This document shows positions 42,441 through 53,524 of a stretch of 64,000 nucleotides of DNA, in pieces (position 1 is the stretch's first letter; each line of letters begins with the position of its first letter). The notes under the pieces were generated by a model. That model searched no databases. It was given only the letters and a program-made list of their open reading frames with translations, and had not been told where the DNA came from. A program made the position numbers and the translations under genes. The stretch lies in assembly GCF_905171765.1 (NCBI RefSeq), contig NC_053391.1, forward strand, positions 189,110,559 to 189,174,558, written 5' to 3'. The DNA is from Bufo bufo (lineage: Eukaryota; Chordata; Amphibia; Anura; Bufonidae).

Positions 42441-42992
42441 CGCTACGATTTGGACCGCACAGCCGCAGTGGAAAAGGACAGGGGAGGGGAGTAAACGGGC
42501 GGGCAGAGGCGCACGGAGGGCGGGGTTATGAGCCGTTGAGGAGGTGCTGCCTGGGGCTCCGAGGATTGAGAGACCGCCCTGGGCACTTGAGAGGGCTCAT
42601 TAACATAACCTTATAAGTTCATTTTCGGCTAAAAGAAAAGTCCGTTTTCTACAACAAAGGTACCGTTTTTAAGTTCTGGGTGGATCATATAACCCTATTT
42701 GATCAGTCTAATATGCTGAAATGTGGTGACAGACTCCCTTTAAGGGAACCAACTCCATATTACTGCCTATGGATTTAGATTTGGATGTCATACAAGCTCC
42801 TGTTGGTGTCGGTATTCTGATATTTTTGTCTATATAGTGTATATGGTCACTTCTCTGTGAATGAGGGCCAGTCACCCACATCCTTATTATCAGTGCGATT
42901 TTTAACAGTCAAACTCCTGCCATATACCATGGATTTGCTATAAACGCCTGTCATGAGTAAATCCTACAAACTCTTGGAAATTATTTTGCTGT
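42441..42992. other. Repeat debris with a MITE terminus
   Basis: The motif TGGTGACAGACTCCCTTTAA at 42724-42743 is an inverted TTAAAGGGAGTC-type MITE end; its left partner is missing. The rest is unassigned. Confidence 0.45.
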
Positions 42993-43126
42993 TGTAAAGT
43001 AGAATTGGCTTAGTTGCCCATAGCAACCAATCAGATTCCACCTTTCATTTTTGACAGCTCCTTTGAAAAATGAAAGGTGGAATCTTATGGGTTGCTATAG
43101 GCAACTAAGTCAGTTCTACTTTACAC
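42993..43126. mobile_element. Short palindromic MITE, ~60-bp arms
   Basis: GTAAAGTAGAATTGGCTTAG through CCACCTTTCATTTTT is followed by a short loop and its near-complete reverse complement ending CAGTTCTACTTTAC. One arm has ACCAATCAGATTCC versus GGAATCTTATGGGT, a deletion in the right arm. Confidence 0.85.
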
Positions 43127-43428
43127 CAGTTTGATAAATCACCCCAATAGTTCCCCAACACTAAGTTAATTTTTTTACAAAAGAATAGCGGTATTCCCCC
43201 CCTTACCAGCTCCAATAGTCCAGGGCTGAAATCTACATTTGTTTTGACCGGCGTGACACAGTGAGTTGAGACTCTTTAAAAATTGTATAAAAATTCAGCA
43301 CTGCAGTTCTTCAAACTGGATTATTTATTTCACAATACTCACGCAGATAAAAACTTGCAAAGATTCTTGACGCATTTCGGGCAACACTTGCCCTTTGTCA
43401 AATGCATAAAAGATACAAAATACTCAGC

Positions 43429-43670
43429 TTAAAGAAGACCTTTTACTAGTCCCAGGCTATGAGCTGTGCGCTACGATTGGCCAGCGCTGCAGCAAGGGAC
43501 AACCCTAATACAAAAACTCCGCCCAGTACAACAGAGGAAGCTGCACACACCGGAGCCTATACCGGGCGAACGGAGCGGCGCCCAGACATACTAGTAAGTG
43601 CAGGGGGACCACATATCTGCCCACTGATATAGTTAGTTTTTAGTTTTTAAACTAGTTAAAGGTCCTCTTT
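43429..43670. mobile_element. MITE in Penelope copy 1 (AGAAGACCTTT ends)
   Basis: TTAAAGAAGACCTTTTACTAG on the left and CTAGTTAAAGGTCCTCTTTAA on the right form imperfect inverted ends next to TTAA. Confidence 0.7.
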
Positions 43671-43947
43671 AAGGCTACATGCACACGACCGTTGTGTGTT
43701 TTGCGGTCCGCAAATTGCAGATCTGCAAAACACGGATGGCGTCTGTATGTGTTCCGCAATTTGCGGAACGGTACGGACAGCCATTAATATAACTGACTAT
43801 TCTTGCCTGCAAAACGGACAAGTATAGGATAGGTTATAGCTGTCCGCATCTTTTGCGGCCCCATTGAAGTGAATGGGTCCGCATCCAAGCCTCAAAAGCT
43901 GCAGCTTGGATGCGGACCAAAACAACAATTGTGTGCATGAGGCCTAA
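43671..43947. mobile_element. MITE with GCACACGACCG ends
   Basis: Left GGCTACATGCACACGACCG and right GTGTGCATGAGGCC. Same terminal family as the element at 45166-45650. Inside are inverted GCGGTCCGCA/TGCGGACC motifs. Confidence 0.7.
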
Positions 43948-44112
43948 AGTACATGTTTCAAGAGGAAACTATCCAACAGAACCCTGATACATCACCAGTT
44001 AGGTAGAGGATAATCACCTGAAATAAAAGCCTGGAGTGGCACTAATGAATCACTATTTACCAGCTACCATGTAGTCTATTCACACCTGTAACGGTATCCA
44101 CATATATCACAA

Positions 44113-44437
44113 AGGCCCCTTCAAGACGAGCGAGTTCCATGCATCGGACTTGCAACGTGAGTATAAGATAGCTCCCGTCCTGACCTCCCAGCACTGACGG
44201 GTTGCATAGCATTATATTGATTTATGGTACTATGTAAGCATTACAGTTCTGGAATGTGTTGTATAACACTGACAGCATTATGTCAGTGTTATACAATGCA
44301 TAAGAGAACTTTAAGGCTTACATAGCATCATAAATCAATATAAAGCTATGCAACCCTGTCAGTGCTGGGAGGTCAGGACGGGAGCTGCTGCAAACTCCCG
44401 CTGTGAGTCCGGAGTGTGGAACTCACTCGTCTGTGGA
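44113..44437. mobile_element. Foldback MITE in Penelope copy 1
   Basis: Arms include TCCCGTCCTGACCTCCCAGC with ATAGCATTATATTGATTTAT and their reverse complements. A smaller inner palindrome, GTTGTATAACACTGACA with its complement, lies at about 44260-44300. Copy 2 of the Penelope element (46020-46060) lacks this insertion. Confidence 0.75.
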
Positions 44438-44734
44438 AACCGCTACAGATCTAATATAAAAATACATACCTCATTGATGGAATAAGAGGGGAAAAAAACA
44501 CCACTTGGCAGGAAAAACAAAATCAACAATTGAATACATATTAGTTATCATGCAACCTAATTGCACTCATTGCTGAACCATTAATTTCAGCAGCAACAAG
44601 TGCAAATATACAGGAGCACCCCCATGATATATAAGATTCCTATGGTAAATTACATGGGGACAAACTATATTCAATTCACAAATATCATGTAAAAAATAAT
44701 AAATAAAAATAATATTAATAGTAATATATAGTGT

Positions 44735-45080
44735 AATAGTATAATATATAACATCCTGCCTCTTATTGAGACCCTTTGAAATTTCCAGCATAAAAATCCA
44801 GAAAGTCTCTTTTGATAATAGTTTCCTCCTATGATCACCACTGCGTTGCGGTTTAAAAACTTTCTCTATTCCACAAAAAGTCAAAGATGACAGATCTCCC
44901 TTATGGACATCCGTAAAATGTCTCGACACCGCAGATACATTTGTGGCTTTGACATTGTTTATGTCAGACAAATGTTTGCGAATTCTGGTCTTGAGAGTAT
45001 TGGTAGTGCACCCCACATATTGGAGTTTGCATGAGTGACAACTAACAAGATATACCACAAATTTCGTATTGCAATTAATA
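44735..45080 (-). pseudogene. GIY-YIG endonuclease domain of a Penelope-like element
   Basis: VVYLVSCHSCKLQYVGCTTN followed by TLKTRIRKHLSDI is the GIY-YIG signature region (YL-C--C---YVG-T, R-R---H). RHFTDVHKGD and GIEKVFKP follow, then RRKLLSKETFWIFML. In Penelope polymerases this domain is at the C terminus and nicks the target DNA. About 115 residues are left; the reverse transcriptase upstream is missing because the copy starts here. No ATG belongs to it. Confidence 0.85.
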
Positions 45081-45125
45081 TAGGTTGGTATCCTGTAGGA
45101 GTTGCCATTACTAAATTACATTAAA

Positions 45126-46214
45126 TAGAGACTGCAATGCGGTGGTGATCATAGGAGGAAACTATTAGGCCTATTGCACACGACCGTATGGCTTTTTCAG
45201 TGTTTTGCGGTCCGTTTTTCACGGATCCGTTGTTCCGTTTTTTGCTTCCGTTGTGTTTCTATTTCTGTTCCGTTTTTCCGTTCCGTTTTTCCGTATGGCA
45301 TATACAGTATACAGTAATTACATAGATAAAATTGGGCTGGGCATAACATTTTCAATAGATGGTTCAGCAAAAAACGAAACGGAAACGGAAGACATACGGA
45401 TGCATTTCCGTATGTGTTCCGTTTTTTTTGCGGACCCATTGACTTGAATGGAGCCACGGAACGTGATTTGCGGGCAATAATAGGACATGTTCTATGTTAA
45501 AACGGAACAGAATAACGGAAATACGGAAATGGAATGCATACGGAGTACATTCCGGTTTTTTTGCGGAACCATTGAAATGAATGGTTCCGTATACGGAACG
45601 CAAAAAACGACCAGTAAACGGGGGAAAAAAACGGCCGTGTGCAAGAGGCCTAATCGAGATAGACTTTCTGGATTTTTAGTCTGGAAACTAGTCTCAATGA
45701 GAAGCAGGTTGTTATACAGTATATTATGATTAATATTATTTTTATATATTATTTTTTACATCATATTTGTCAATGGAATATAGTTTGTCCCCATGTGATT
45801 TACCATATGAATCTTATATATCATGGGGGTGCTCCTGCATATTTGCACTTGTTGTTGCTGAAATGAATGGTTCAGCAATGAGTGCAAAAAGGTTGCATGA
45901 TAACTAATATGTATTAAATTGTTGATTTTGTTTTTGATTTTTCTGCCAAGTGGTGTCCCCCCCCCCCCCCCTCTTATTCCATCAATGATGTATTGTGTTT
46001 TTTTTTTTATTAGATCTGTAGCGGTTTCCAGAGGTAATGTGACTGGAATTTGTGTATTCACTTTTTTTGTGGCTTTGTGATATAAGTGGATGCCTTTAAA
46101 TAGTGATTCATTAGTGTCACTCCAGGCTTGATGTATAGGGGTTTCTGTTGGATCGTTTCCTCTTGAAACATGTATTTTAATCTGAGTACTATGTATTTTT
46201 TTATGCTTTTGACA
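45126..46214 (+). mobile_element. Penelope-like element copy 2, inverted relative to copy 1 and split by a 9-kb hAT
   Basis: Starts with GCGGTGGTGATCATAGGAGG (about 45135), the reverse complement of 44815-44845. After a MITE (45166-45650) it continues with GAGATAGACTTTCTGG to 46206. It is then interrupted by the hAT element (46215-55213) and finishes at 55214-55330 with AAAGGGCAAGTGTTGCCC. Copies 1 and 2 thus diverge from a common point in head-to-head orientation. Confidence 0.8.
45166..45650. mobile_element. MITE with GGCCT-TTGCACACG ends inside Penelope copy 2
   Basis: Left GGCCTATTGCACACGACCGT and right reverse complement ACGGCCGTGTGCAAGAGGCC, bordered by TA on each side. Comparison with copy 1 (empty site ACTATTATC) confirms insertion at TA. 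Interior has many inverted TTCCGT/ACGGAA motifs, which give spurious short frames. Confidence 0.85.
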
Positions 46215-46672
46215 AGAGATGAGCGAATTTCTAAAAAATTTGATTCGGCCAGTTCGCCGAATCTTTTGAAAAAATTTGGTTTGATCTGAATTTATTTGCG
46301 GCGAATCACATAAAAAAACGGCTATTTCCTGGCTGCAGAGAGCCTTTATAGTGGTGTAGAACAGTGTGCCTTGCAGTAACACGCATAGGGAGTCTTCTGT
46401 GGTAGTGAAATAATACAGTGAGTCAGTATGACATGCAGATGACAGGCCTCGCTCTTAGAATCACTGCGCACTTCACTTATTTGGGCAGTCACGGGGCCAA
46501 AACTGGACAAATAAAGTATGAACTCAGCCTTACAGGTCAATGTTAGCGCCAAGAAGAAGCGCACTCCTTTTACACCGTCGTCAGCTGATTCCACATAGAT
46601 GTCTACAGAACCTGTTCTATTAAAAGTTTATACAAGTAGAGCCCCCCGACAGAGTGGAGAGGGTGTCAGCAG

Positions 46673-47985
46673 TAGTGTTGGGCGCGAATATTCGCGATGC
46701 GAATATTTTGCGCGAATATCGCATATTCGCGATTTCGCGAATATTTAGAATATCGTTCTATATATTCGCGAAATCGAATATTCTTTTTTTTTCTTTTTTT
46801 TTTTATTATATTTTTTTCTTTCCCACTTCCCTAAAGTTGTTCTTACCTGTCCTTTGGATTCCTGGCTTCCTGGCTGCTCCAGTCAGTGGCGTTTTCAACT
46901 TACTGCTATATTCCATATTAGCTAAATTACAATCTAATCTATATGCGAGTAATATAACACGAAATATTCGCATGAAGATTTCAACTTAGCACTGCTATAC
47001 TCCATATTCTAGCCTAATATGGAATATAGCTGTGCTAAGTTAGCACTGCTATATTCCATATTAGGCTAGAATATGGAGTATAGCAGTGCTAAGTTGAAAT
47101 CTTCATGCGAATATTTCGTGTTATATAAGTCGCATCGCAATTTCGACTTTTTCAAATGTTCTTAATATTGCTCTAACTTCGTCTTTTAGAACTTTCGTAA
47201 TATTGCTCTAACTTCGTCTCTTAGAATATTACAAATATTCTAAAAGACGAAGTTAGAGCAATATTACGAAATTTCGTAAAATACACATATAGATTGTAAT
47301 TTAGCTAATATAGTGCTATAATCCCTTTTTTTTCCTGTAATTTTTTTTTGCCTCTTCTGAACTTAAGTTTTGTAAAATATGTACACTATTAAAAATTATT
47401 ACTATAGCAGTATATTAGCTTAAATACAATCTATGTGTATTTTACGAAATTTCGTAATATTGCTCTAACTTCGTCTTTTAGAATATTACGAATATTCTAA
47501 AAGACGAAGTTAGAGCAATATTAAGAACATTTGCAAAAGTCGAAATTGCGATGCGAGTAATATAACACGATGCGAGTAATATATTCCATATTAGGCTAGA
47601 ATATGGAATATAGCAGTGCTAAGTTTAAATCTTCATGCGACTATTTCGTGTTATATTACTCGCATCGCAATTTCGACTTTTGCAAATGTTCCTAATATTG
47701 CTCTAACTTCGTCTTTTAGAATATTCGTAATATTCTAAGAGACGAAGTTAGAGCAATATTACGAAATTTCGTAAAATACACATATTAGCCTAGCCATAGT
47801 CAAGTCATTAGCATAGGAACGTTGCCTTATACTATCAAGATAAATTTTCGCAATATGCGAAAAAATAATTTCGCGATAATTGGAATAATTGCGAATATTC
47901 GATTTCGACGAATATAACACGAATATTCATGCGAATATTCGCGAAATATCGCGAAATCGAATATGGCACCTCCCGCTCATCACTA
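46673..47985. mobile_element. Non-autonomous hAT element with chained inverted repeats, 8-bp TSD
   Basis: Ends TAGTGTTGGGCGCGAAT and the inverse of TAGTGATGAGCGGGAGG. GTCAGCAG flanks at 46665-46672 and 47986-47993. GCGAATATTCGC-type palindromes cluster near both ends. The centre (46890-47800) contains several successive hairpins sharing the modules CTATATTCCATATTAGGCTA, CTAACTTCGTCTTTTAGAAT and CTTCATGCGAATATTTCG. No coding capacity. Confidence 0.93.
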
Positions 47986-47993
47986 GTCAGCAG

Positions 47994-48389
47994 TAAGTTT
48001 GTGTTGACGTCACTGATTATTTTGCCCTTCCTCTGATCCATCAGAACAATAACCCCAAAAAAACTGATCCTGTCTGTTGAGCATCCGCCTTCACTTAGTC
48101 AGCATTTGGTCAGTAATCCATCAGTATTGCTAATGTAAAAAAAAAACAGGAGTGGATCCAAAACAGAGATGAGACGTGAATGTAATATTTGCATGTCTTC
48201 TGTGTTTTGTACCCACTCCTGCTTTTGGCTACCAAATCACAAGTCAATTCTGATGGGACTATACAGGCCTTACAGCTGCTACACAGACAGGATCCGTCGT
48301 GCGTCTCATTTTTCTTTTCTTCTGATCAGAAGAAGGGTCAAATAAATGATGATGTCAGCCAGGCCGAATGGCAAAATAGTGGCCCACTC
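47994..48389. other. 3' flank sequence of the 9-kb hAT
   Basis: No gene recognised; it lies between the nested hAT MITE and the 51-bp array. Confidence 0.4.
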
Positions 48390-49205
48390 ATGAACTGGAG
48401 AGGGTGGGAACAGCATGAGAAGTCCACAGAGTGGCCCTATGACATAGTGGTGAGGTGAAAGCAGCATAAAAAGACCACATAGTGGCCCAATGACAGAATT
48501 TGGAGGTGGCGGCAGCTTCAGGAGGAGGCCACAGTGTGGCACAATGACAGTGTGGAGGTGGTGGCAGCATCAGGAGGCCACAGAGCGGCACAATGACAGA
48601 GTGTGGAGGTGGTGGTAGCTTCAGGAGTCCACAGAGTAGCATCATGACAGAGTGTGAAGGTGGCAGGAGCATCAGGAGGCCACAGAGCAGCACAATGACA
48701 GAGTGTGGAGGTCGCGGCAGCATCAGGAGGCCACAGAGTGGCACAATGACAGAGTGTGGAGGTGGCGGCAGCATCAGGAGACCATAGAGTGGCACAATGA
48801 CAGAGTGTGGAGGTGGGAGCATCAGGAGACCATAGAGTGGCACAATGACAGAGTGTGAAGGTGGCGGCAGCATCAGGAGGCCACAGAGCAGCACAATGAC
48901 AGAGTGTGGAGGTCGCAGCAGCATCAGGAGGCCACAGAGTGGCACAATGACAGAGTGTGGAGGTGGCGGCAGCATCAGGAGACCATAGAGTGGCACAATG
49001 ACAGAGTGTGGAGGTGGGAGCATCAGGAGGCCACAGAGTGGCAAGGTGACATAGTGTGGAGGTGACAGCAGAATTATGAGACCACAGAGTGGCAAGGTGA
49101 CATAGTGTGGAGGTGACAGCCGCATCAGGAGACCACAGAGTGGCAAGGTGACATAGTGTGGAGGTGGCAGCAGCATCAGGAGACCACAGAGTGACCCGGT
49201 GGTGG
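48390..49205. repeat. 51-bp tandem array (about 16 copies) on the 3' side of the hAT transposase
   Basis: Unit GTGGCACAATGACAGAGTGT continued by GGAGGTGGCGGCAGCATCAG and GAGGCCACAGA, with some 48-bp and diverged copies. Because 51 is a multiple of 3, long open frames with a 17-residue repeat appear on the minus strand. I treat them as artefacts. Confidence 0.92.
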
Positions 49206-49333
49206 GTGAAAGAAGGAGCACTTGGCATCAGATGTGTGGCATCAGGCGTGTGGCATCATCAGAATAGTAGCTGAGGCAGGTGGCCAGAAGAAACTGGTCT
49301 CTTTTGTCAAAGTGGTGTGGCACCATGGATGAT

Positions 49334-49606
49334 CTAGTCTGATGCATCAGGCATTAGTGGGTGGAAATCCTGGCTGATCCACGCCTGATTCATCTTGACA
49401 AAGGCCAGTCTCTCCACAGTTCTTCTTGGGGTAACTATGGCCCCCGCTGCACTAAACACCTGCTCTGATGCCACACTACTGGCCGGGCAGGACAGCTTTT
49501 CCAGGGGAAACTCTGCTAGTTGCGGCCACAAATCTAGTTTGGCTGCCCAGTAGTCCAGCGGATCTTCAATGTGTGGTGGCAGGGTACTGTCCAAGTATGC
49601 CACCAC
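49334..49606 (-). pseudogene. hAT transposase C-terminal dimerisation domain
   Basis: Reads DPLDYWAAKLDLWPQLAEF, then EKLSCPASSVASEQVFSAAG, TPRRTVERLAFVKMNQAWI and a stop after PLMPDASD. This is the conserved hATC region (YW, P-SS-SE--FS-AG) that mediates dimerisation. Upstream residues (about 49650-49606, QQQQLDLEQDLNQQVVAYLDS) continue beyond the nested element at 49656-51060 into 51063-51130. The RNase H core with its D, D and E is missing. Confidence 0.88.
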
Positions 49607-49655
49607 CTGCTGGTTCAGGTCCTGCTCCAGGTCTAGCTGCTGCTGCTGGTGAGTA

Positions 49656-51060
49656 CCGTATTTTTCGCCCTATAAGACGCACCGGCCCATAAGACGCACC
49701 TAGGTTTTTGGGGAGGAAAATAAGAAAAAAAATTTTTTTAACCAAAAGGTGTGCTTTTGGTGGGTTTGGAACTAATGGTGGTCTGTGGATGACGGACACT
49801 GTTATGGGGGGGGGGGGATCTGTGGATGACGGACACTGTTATGGGGGGATTTGTGGATGACGGACACTGTTATGGGGGATCTGTGGATGACGGACACTGT
49901 TATGGGGGGGATCTGTGGATGACGGACGCTGTTATGGGGGGATCTGTGGATGACGGACGCTGTTATGGGGGGATCTGTGGATGACGGACACTGTTATGGG
50001 GGATCTGTGGATGACGGACACTTATGGGGGGATCTGTGGATGACGGACACTTATGGGGGGATCTGTGGATGACGGACACTTATGGGGGATCTGTGGATGA
50101 CGGACACTTATGGGGGGATCTGTGGCTGGCACTGTTACAGGGGGGATCTGTGGATGGCACTGTTACAGGGGGGGGATCTGTGGATGGCACTGTTACAGGG
50201 GGGGGGATCTGTGGATGGCACTGTTACAGGGGGGGGGGATCTGTGGATGGCACTGTTACAGGGGGGGATCTGTGGATGGCACTGTTACAGGGGGGGCGGA
50301 TCTGTGGATGGCACTGTTACAGGGGGGGGGGGATCTGTGGATGGCAGTGTTATATATGTGCCATCCACAGACCCCCCACCCCATAACAGTGCCATTCACA
50401 GACCCCCCCCAGCCCATAACAGTGCCATCCACAGACCCCCACCCCTTAACTGTGCCATCCACAGATGCCGTGTGGCCCCCTTCCCCCTTCCGCCGCCGCC
50501 GCCCCCGTCCCCCCCAGTATACAAATATAAAATGTATTATTGAATTAAAAGTTATTAAACATGCCCCCCTCACTCCTAATAGTACCGTATATCCTAATTG
50601 CTTCTGTATAATGCCGGCAGGCGGGCCGGGCGGCCGGCGCATCACTCACTGACGTCACTTGCCTGCGCCGCCTGCTTCATTCATAAAGGAGGCGGTGCAG
50701 GCACGTGACATCAGGGAGTTACGCTGCCGCCCGCCCGGCCTGCCTGCCGGCATTATACAGAAGAAATTAGGATATACGGTACTATTAGGAGTGAGGGGGG
50801 CATGTTTAATAACTTTTAATTCAATAATGCATTTTATATTAGAATACCGGAGCGGTGGGGCGGGGCTATAGTACAGTGACCGCACCGCCCCACCGCTATT
50901 GCCGGCCCCCAGCTCCTCCTCCCAGTCCCTCCCCCGGCCCCCGCTCCGTACATCGCATCCAGCGATGTAAAACGGACAGCATTCGCCCCATAAGACGCAG
51001 GGGCATTTTCCTCCCATTTTTGGGGAGGAAAAAGTGCGTCTTATGGGGCGATAAATACGG
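49656..51060. mobile_element. TA-flanked non-autonomous element with CCGTATTTTTCGCC ends
   Basis: Left CCGTATTTTTCGCCCTATAA with GACGCACC and right reverse complement starting GTGCGTCTTATGGGGCGATA. TA at 49654-49655 and 51061-51062, so a Tc1/mariner (Tigger-like) origin is probable. Inside are a minisatellite (49780-50350) with a short inverted part (50355-50470) and a palindrome with arms of about 110 bp (50526-50635 and 50725-50840). Confidence 0.88.
49780..50470. repeat. G-rich minisatellite with orientation switch
   Basis: Units GGGGGATCTGTGGATGACGG with ACACTGTTAT (about 37 bp) grade into GATCTGTGGATGGCACTGTT with ACAGGGG (about 31 bp) up to 50350, then occur as reverse complement (ACAGTGCCATCCACAGACCC) to 50470. 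All long frames here come from the repeat. Confidence 0.9.
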
Positions 51061-51276
51061 TAGTTTCTTCCCTAGACGGGTGAAGAAAGCTGCTCATCAG
51101 CGACTCTAGACTCAAGTTGCTGCTGATGGAGCTGGAACTGTTCCCCCACCCTGCCACAGCAGCCATGGCAGAGGAACGTGAGCACAGAGGGCCCCCTCAG
51201 TCAGACCTGCGAGAGGATGGACGATGGTGCAGATAGGCAGCGGCCAACTCACTACATAGGATGTCTCTATAGTAGT

Positions 51277-51996
51277 TCAGTTTGCCCTCTCAACATTGGC
51301 ACCCTGGCCATGCTTCACCTTCTGCCCACAGATTCTACATATAGCCATGTTCACCTTCTCCGGCAGCTTAACAAAAAACTGCCACACCGCCGAGTAGGTG
51401 ATTTTATCCCCAACACTACGCACTGACTGACTGCTACCGCCGCTGCTTCTGTGAGCCCGTGCACCACTACTTTCCGGGCAGGTAGGCTCCTGTGAAGCAG
51501 GTGGTCTACCCCGGGCACGTTTGGCTACCGACTTCCCACTGCTGCCACCATGCTGACTCCCGGCCACGCTAGCGACTTGCTGGCTCCGCCGCTGCCTCAC
51601 AGGTAAGCTGCCACGCTCTTCTCTCGATGAGGATGAAGCCCCTAATTCACCCGGCTCCGAAGTGCGATCAGCTACATAATCATCATTGAGTACTGTCTGC
51701 ACGTCACTGATGTCCTCCTCAACAGTCTCTGGGCCAGGAGCCTCACCGCTCACGACACCAGCTCCTACGCCACTCTCCTCATCACTACTTGCCTGCCTAG
51801 CAGAGGAAGCGGCGGATGTCTCCTCCACATCTTGGCTGGCCAGTAGCTGCTGACTTTCCTCTGGTAGCTCATCCTCACTGTATAGTGGGGCTGAGTCCAC
51901 AGCATATAATACTTCTCTGGCTGAGGGAACAGAAAAAGGACAGGGGCAGGTTGAGGACAGGTGAGAGCACAGGGCCTGCTCCAGTGTGCATGCCAA
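51277..51996 (-). pseudogene. hAT transposase N-terminal region with truncated BED finger
   Basis: About 239 open codons. An acidic/Ser-rich leader (SQDVEETSAASSARQASSDE) and a basic linker (SVAKRARGRPPAS) precede a BED finger beginning ITYSAVWQFFVKL and AICRICGQKVKHGQGANVE. The frame ends before the His pair. Less than 200 bp downstream the sequence already corresponds to the region before the C-terminal domain. About 400 catalytic residues are therefore absent: an internal deletion derivative, not a functional transposase. The true start codon is not certain. Confidence 0.85.
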
Positions 51997-52505
51997 CTAA
52001 GGGTTGTGTCTGATGAACTCACCGACTCTTGGCTGGGGGTGTCTAATGTCACTTAGGATGAAGTAGATGACCGAGTCAACCATTCAAGAACCGTTGGGTT
52101 TCTGGTCAAGACACGACCGCTAGAGCTCAGACCTCTCGCTGCGACTCCTACTGCCAAGCCCCCTTACTCTGCTGCGACCTGTGCCTGCGCCAGAAACATT
52201 TAGGCCTCTGCCACTCCCCTGTGCAGGATCTGGCACTTCTCTGTCTGACATACTGTTAGATCAAAAAATAAAAGAAAAAAGAAAATAAAACACCCCAAAA
52301 AAGTCAGTAATTTTCTCACTTCACCACACAACGGCTAATAAGCCCTTTTTTCCCCACTAATACACACCAAAAAGGTCTAGAATTTTCTCACTTCACCACA
52401 CATCGGCAAATATATTTTTGTGCTACTAATACACACAAAAAAGGCCTTTAGAACATATAACTGCACTGCTGAATGGCAAATATATTATTTTTTTGCCACT
52501 AATAG

Positions 52506-53524
52506 GAGGTAGGTATATGTGTGTCAAAGTCAACAATCAAGAGAAGACTTTACCAGAGTGAATACAGAGGGTTCACCACAAGATGTAAACCACTGGTGAG
52601 CCTCAAAAACAGGAAGGCCAGATTAGAGTTTGCCAAACGACATCTAAAAAAGCCTTCACAGTTCTGGAACAACATCCTATGGACAGATGAGACCAAGATT
52701 AACTTGTACCAAAGTGATGGGAAGAGAAGGGTATGGAGAAGGAAAGGAACTGCTCCTGATCCTAAGCATACCACCTCATCAGTGAAGCATTGTGGTGGTA
52801 GTGTCATGGCGTGAGCATGTATGGCTGCCAATGGAACTGGTTCTCTTGCATTTATTGATGATGTAACTGCTGACAAAAGCAGCAGGATGAATTCTGAAGT
52901 ATTTCGGGCAATATTATCTGCTCATATTCAGCCAAATGCTTCAGAACTCATTGGACGGCGCTTCACAGTGCAGATGGACAATAGCCCAAAGCATACTGCA
53001 AAAGCAGCCAAAGAGTTTTTTAAGGGAAAGAAGTGGAATTTTATGCAATGGCCAAGTCAATCACCTGACCTGAATCCGATTGAGCATGCATTTCACTTGC
53101 CGAAGACAAAACTGAAGGGAAAATGCCCCAAGAACAAGCAGGAACTGAAGACAGTTGTAAGTAGAGGCCTGGCAGAGCATCACCAGGGATAAAACCCAGT
53201 GTCTGGTGATGTCTATGCCTTCCAGACTTCAGGCTGTAATTGACTGCAGAGGATCTGCAACCAAGTATTAAAAAGTGAAAGTCTGATTCATGATTATTAT
53301 TCTGTCCCATTACTTTTGGTCCCTTCACAAGTGGGAGGCACATATGCAAACTGTTGTAATTCCTACATCGTTCACCTGATTTGGATGTAAATACCCTCAA
53401 ATTAAAGCTGACAGTCTGCAGTTAAAGCACATCTAGTTTGTTTCATTTCAAATCCATTGTGGTGGTGTATAGAGCCAAAAATCTTAGAATTGTGTTGATG
53501 TCCCAATATTTATGGACCTGGCTG
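52506..53524 (+). mobile_element. Tc1 element (DD34E), left end missing
   Basis: The right end matches the terminus at 11872 (AATATTTATGGACCTGGCTG, TA at 53525-53526). The left end begins at GGAGGTAGG within the transposase, directly after a TA (52504-52505) of the array. The first TIR and the DNA-binding part are gone. Confidence 0.88.
52521..53192 (+). pseudogene. Tc1 transposase C-terminal two thirds (DD34E)
   Basis: SKSTIKRRLYQSEYRGFTTR starts the piece. D in ILWTDETKINLY, D in VQMDNSPKHT and E in SPDLNPIEHAF are all present with 34 residues between the last two. A TGA replaces Trp after GGSVMA (52813), and the frame is lost after KTVVSRG (near 53165). It is the closest relative of the copy at 8.9-9.7 kb and lacks that copy's internal deletion. 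Confidence 0.92.

Larger units (their letters stand above)
43236..45125 (-). mobile_element. Penelope-like element copy 1, 5'-truncated, with nested MITEs
   Basis: Runs on the minus strand from about 45125 (inside the GIY-YIG domain) to a 3' end near 43236. Its parts match copy 2 on the plus strand: 44455-44860 versus 45650-46010, and 43255-43420 versus 55222-55320 (shared AAAGGGCAAGTGTTGCCC and TATTGTGAAATAAA). Nested elements are at 43429-43670, 43671-43947 and 44113-44437. Penelope elements encode a reverse transcriptase with a GIY-YIG endonuclease; only the latter is left here. Confidence 0.8.

Noticed and set aside
48388..49228. Two long minus-strand open frames (277 and 236 codons) with a 17-residue repeat
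   Set aside because: They coincide exactly with the 51-bp tandem array (51 = 3 x 17), have no start context and no known domain, and arise from the absence of stops in the unit.
50024..50652. Gly/Trp-rich frames of 120-180 codons
   Set aside because: Generated by the G-rich minisatellite in the TA-flanked element; they end at the orientation switch.
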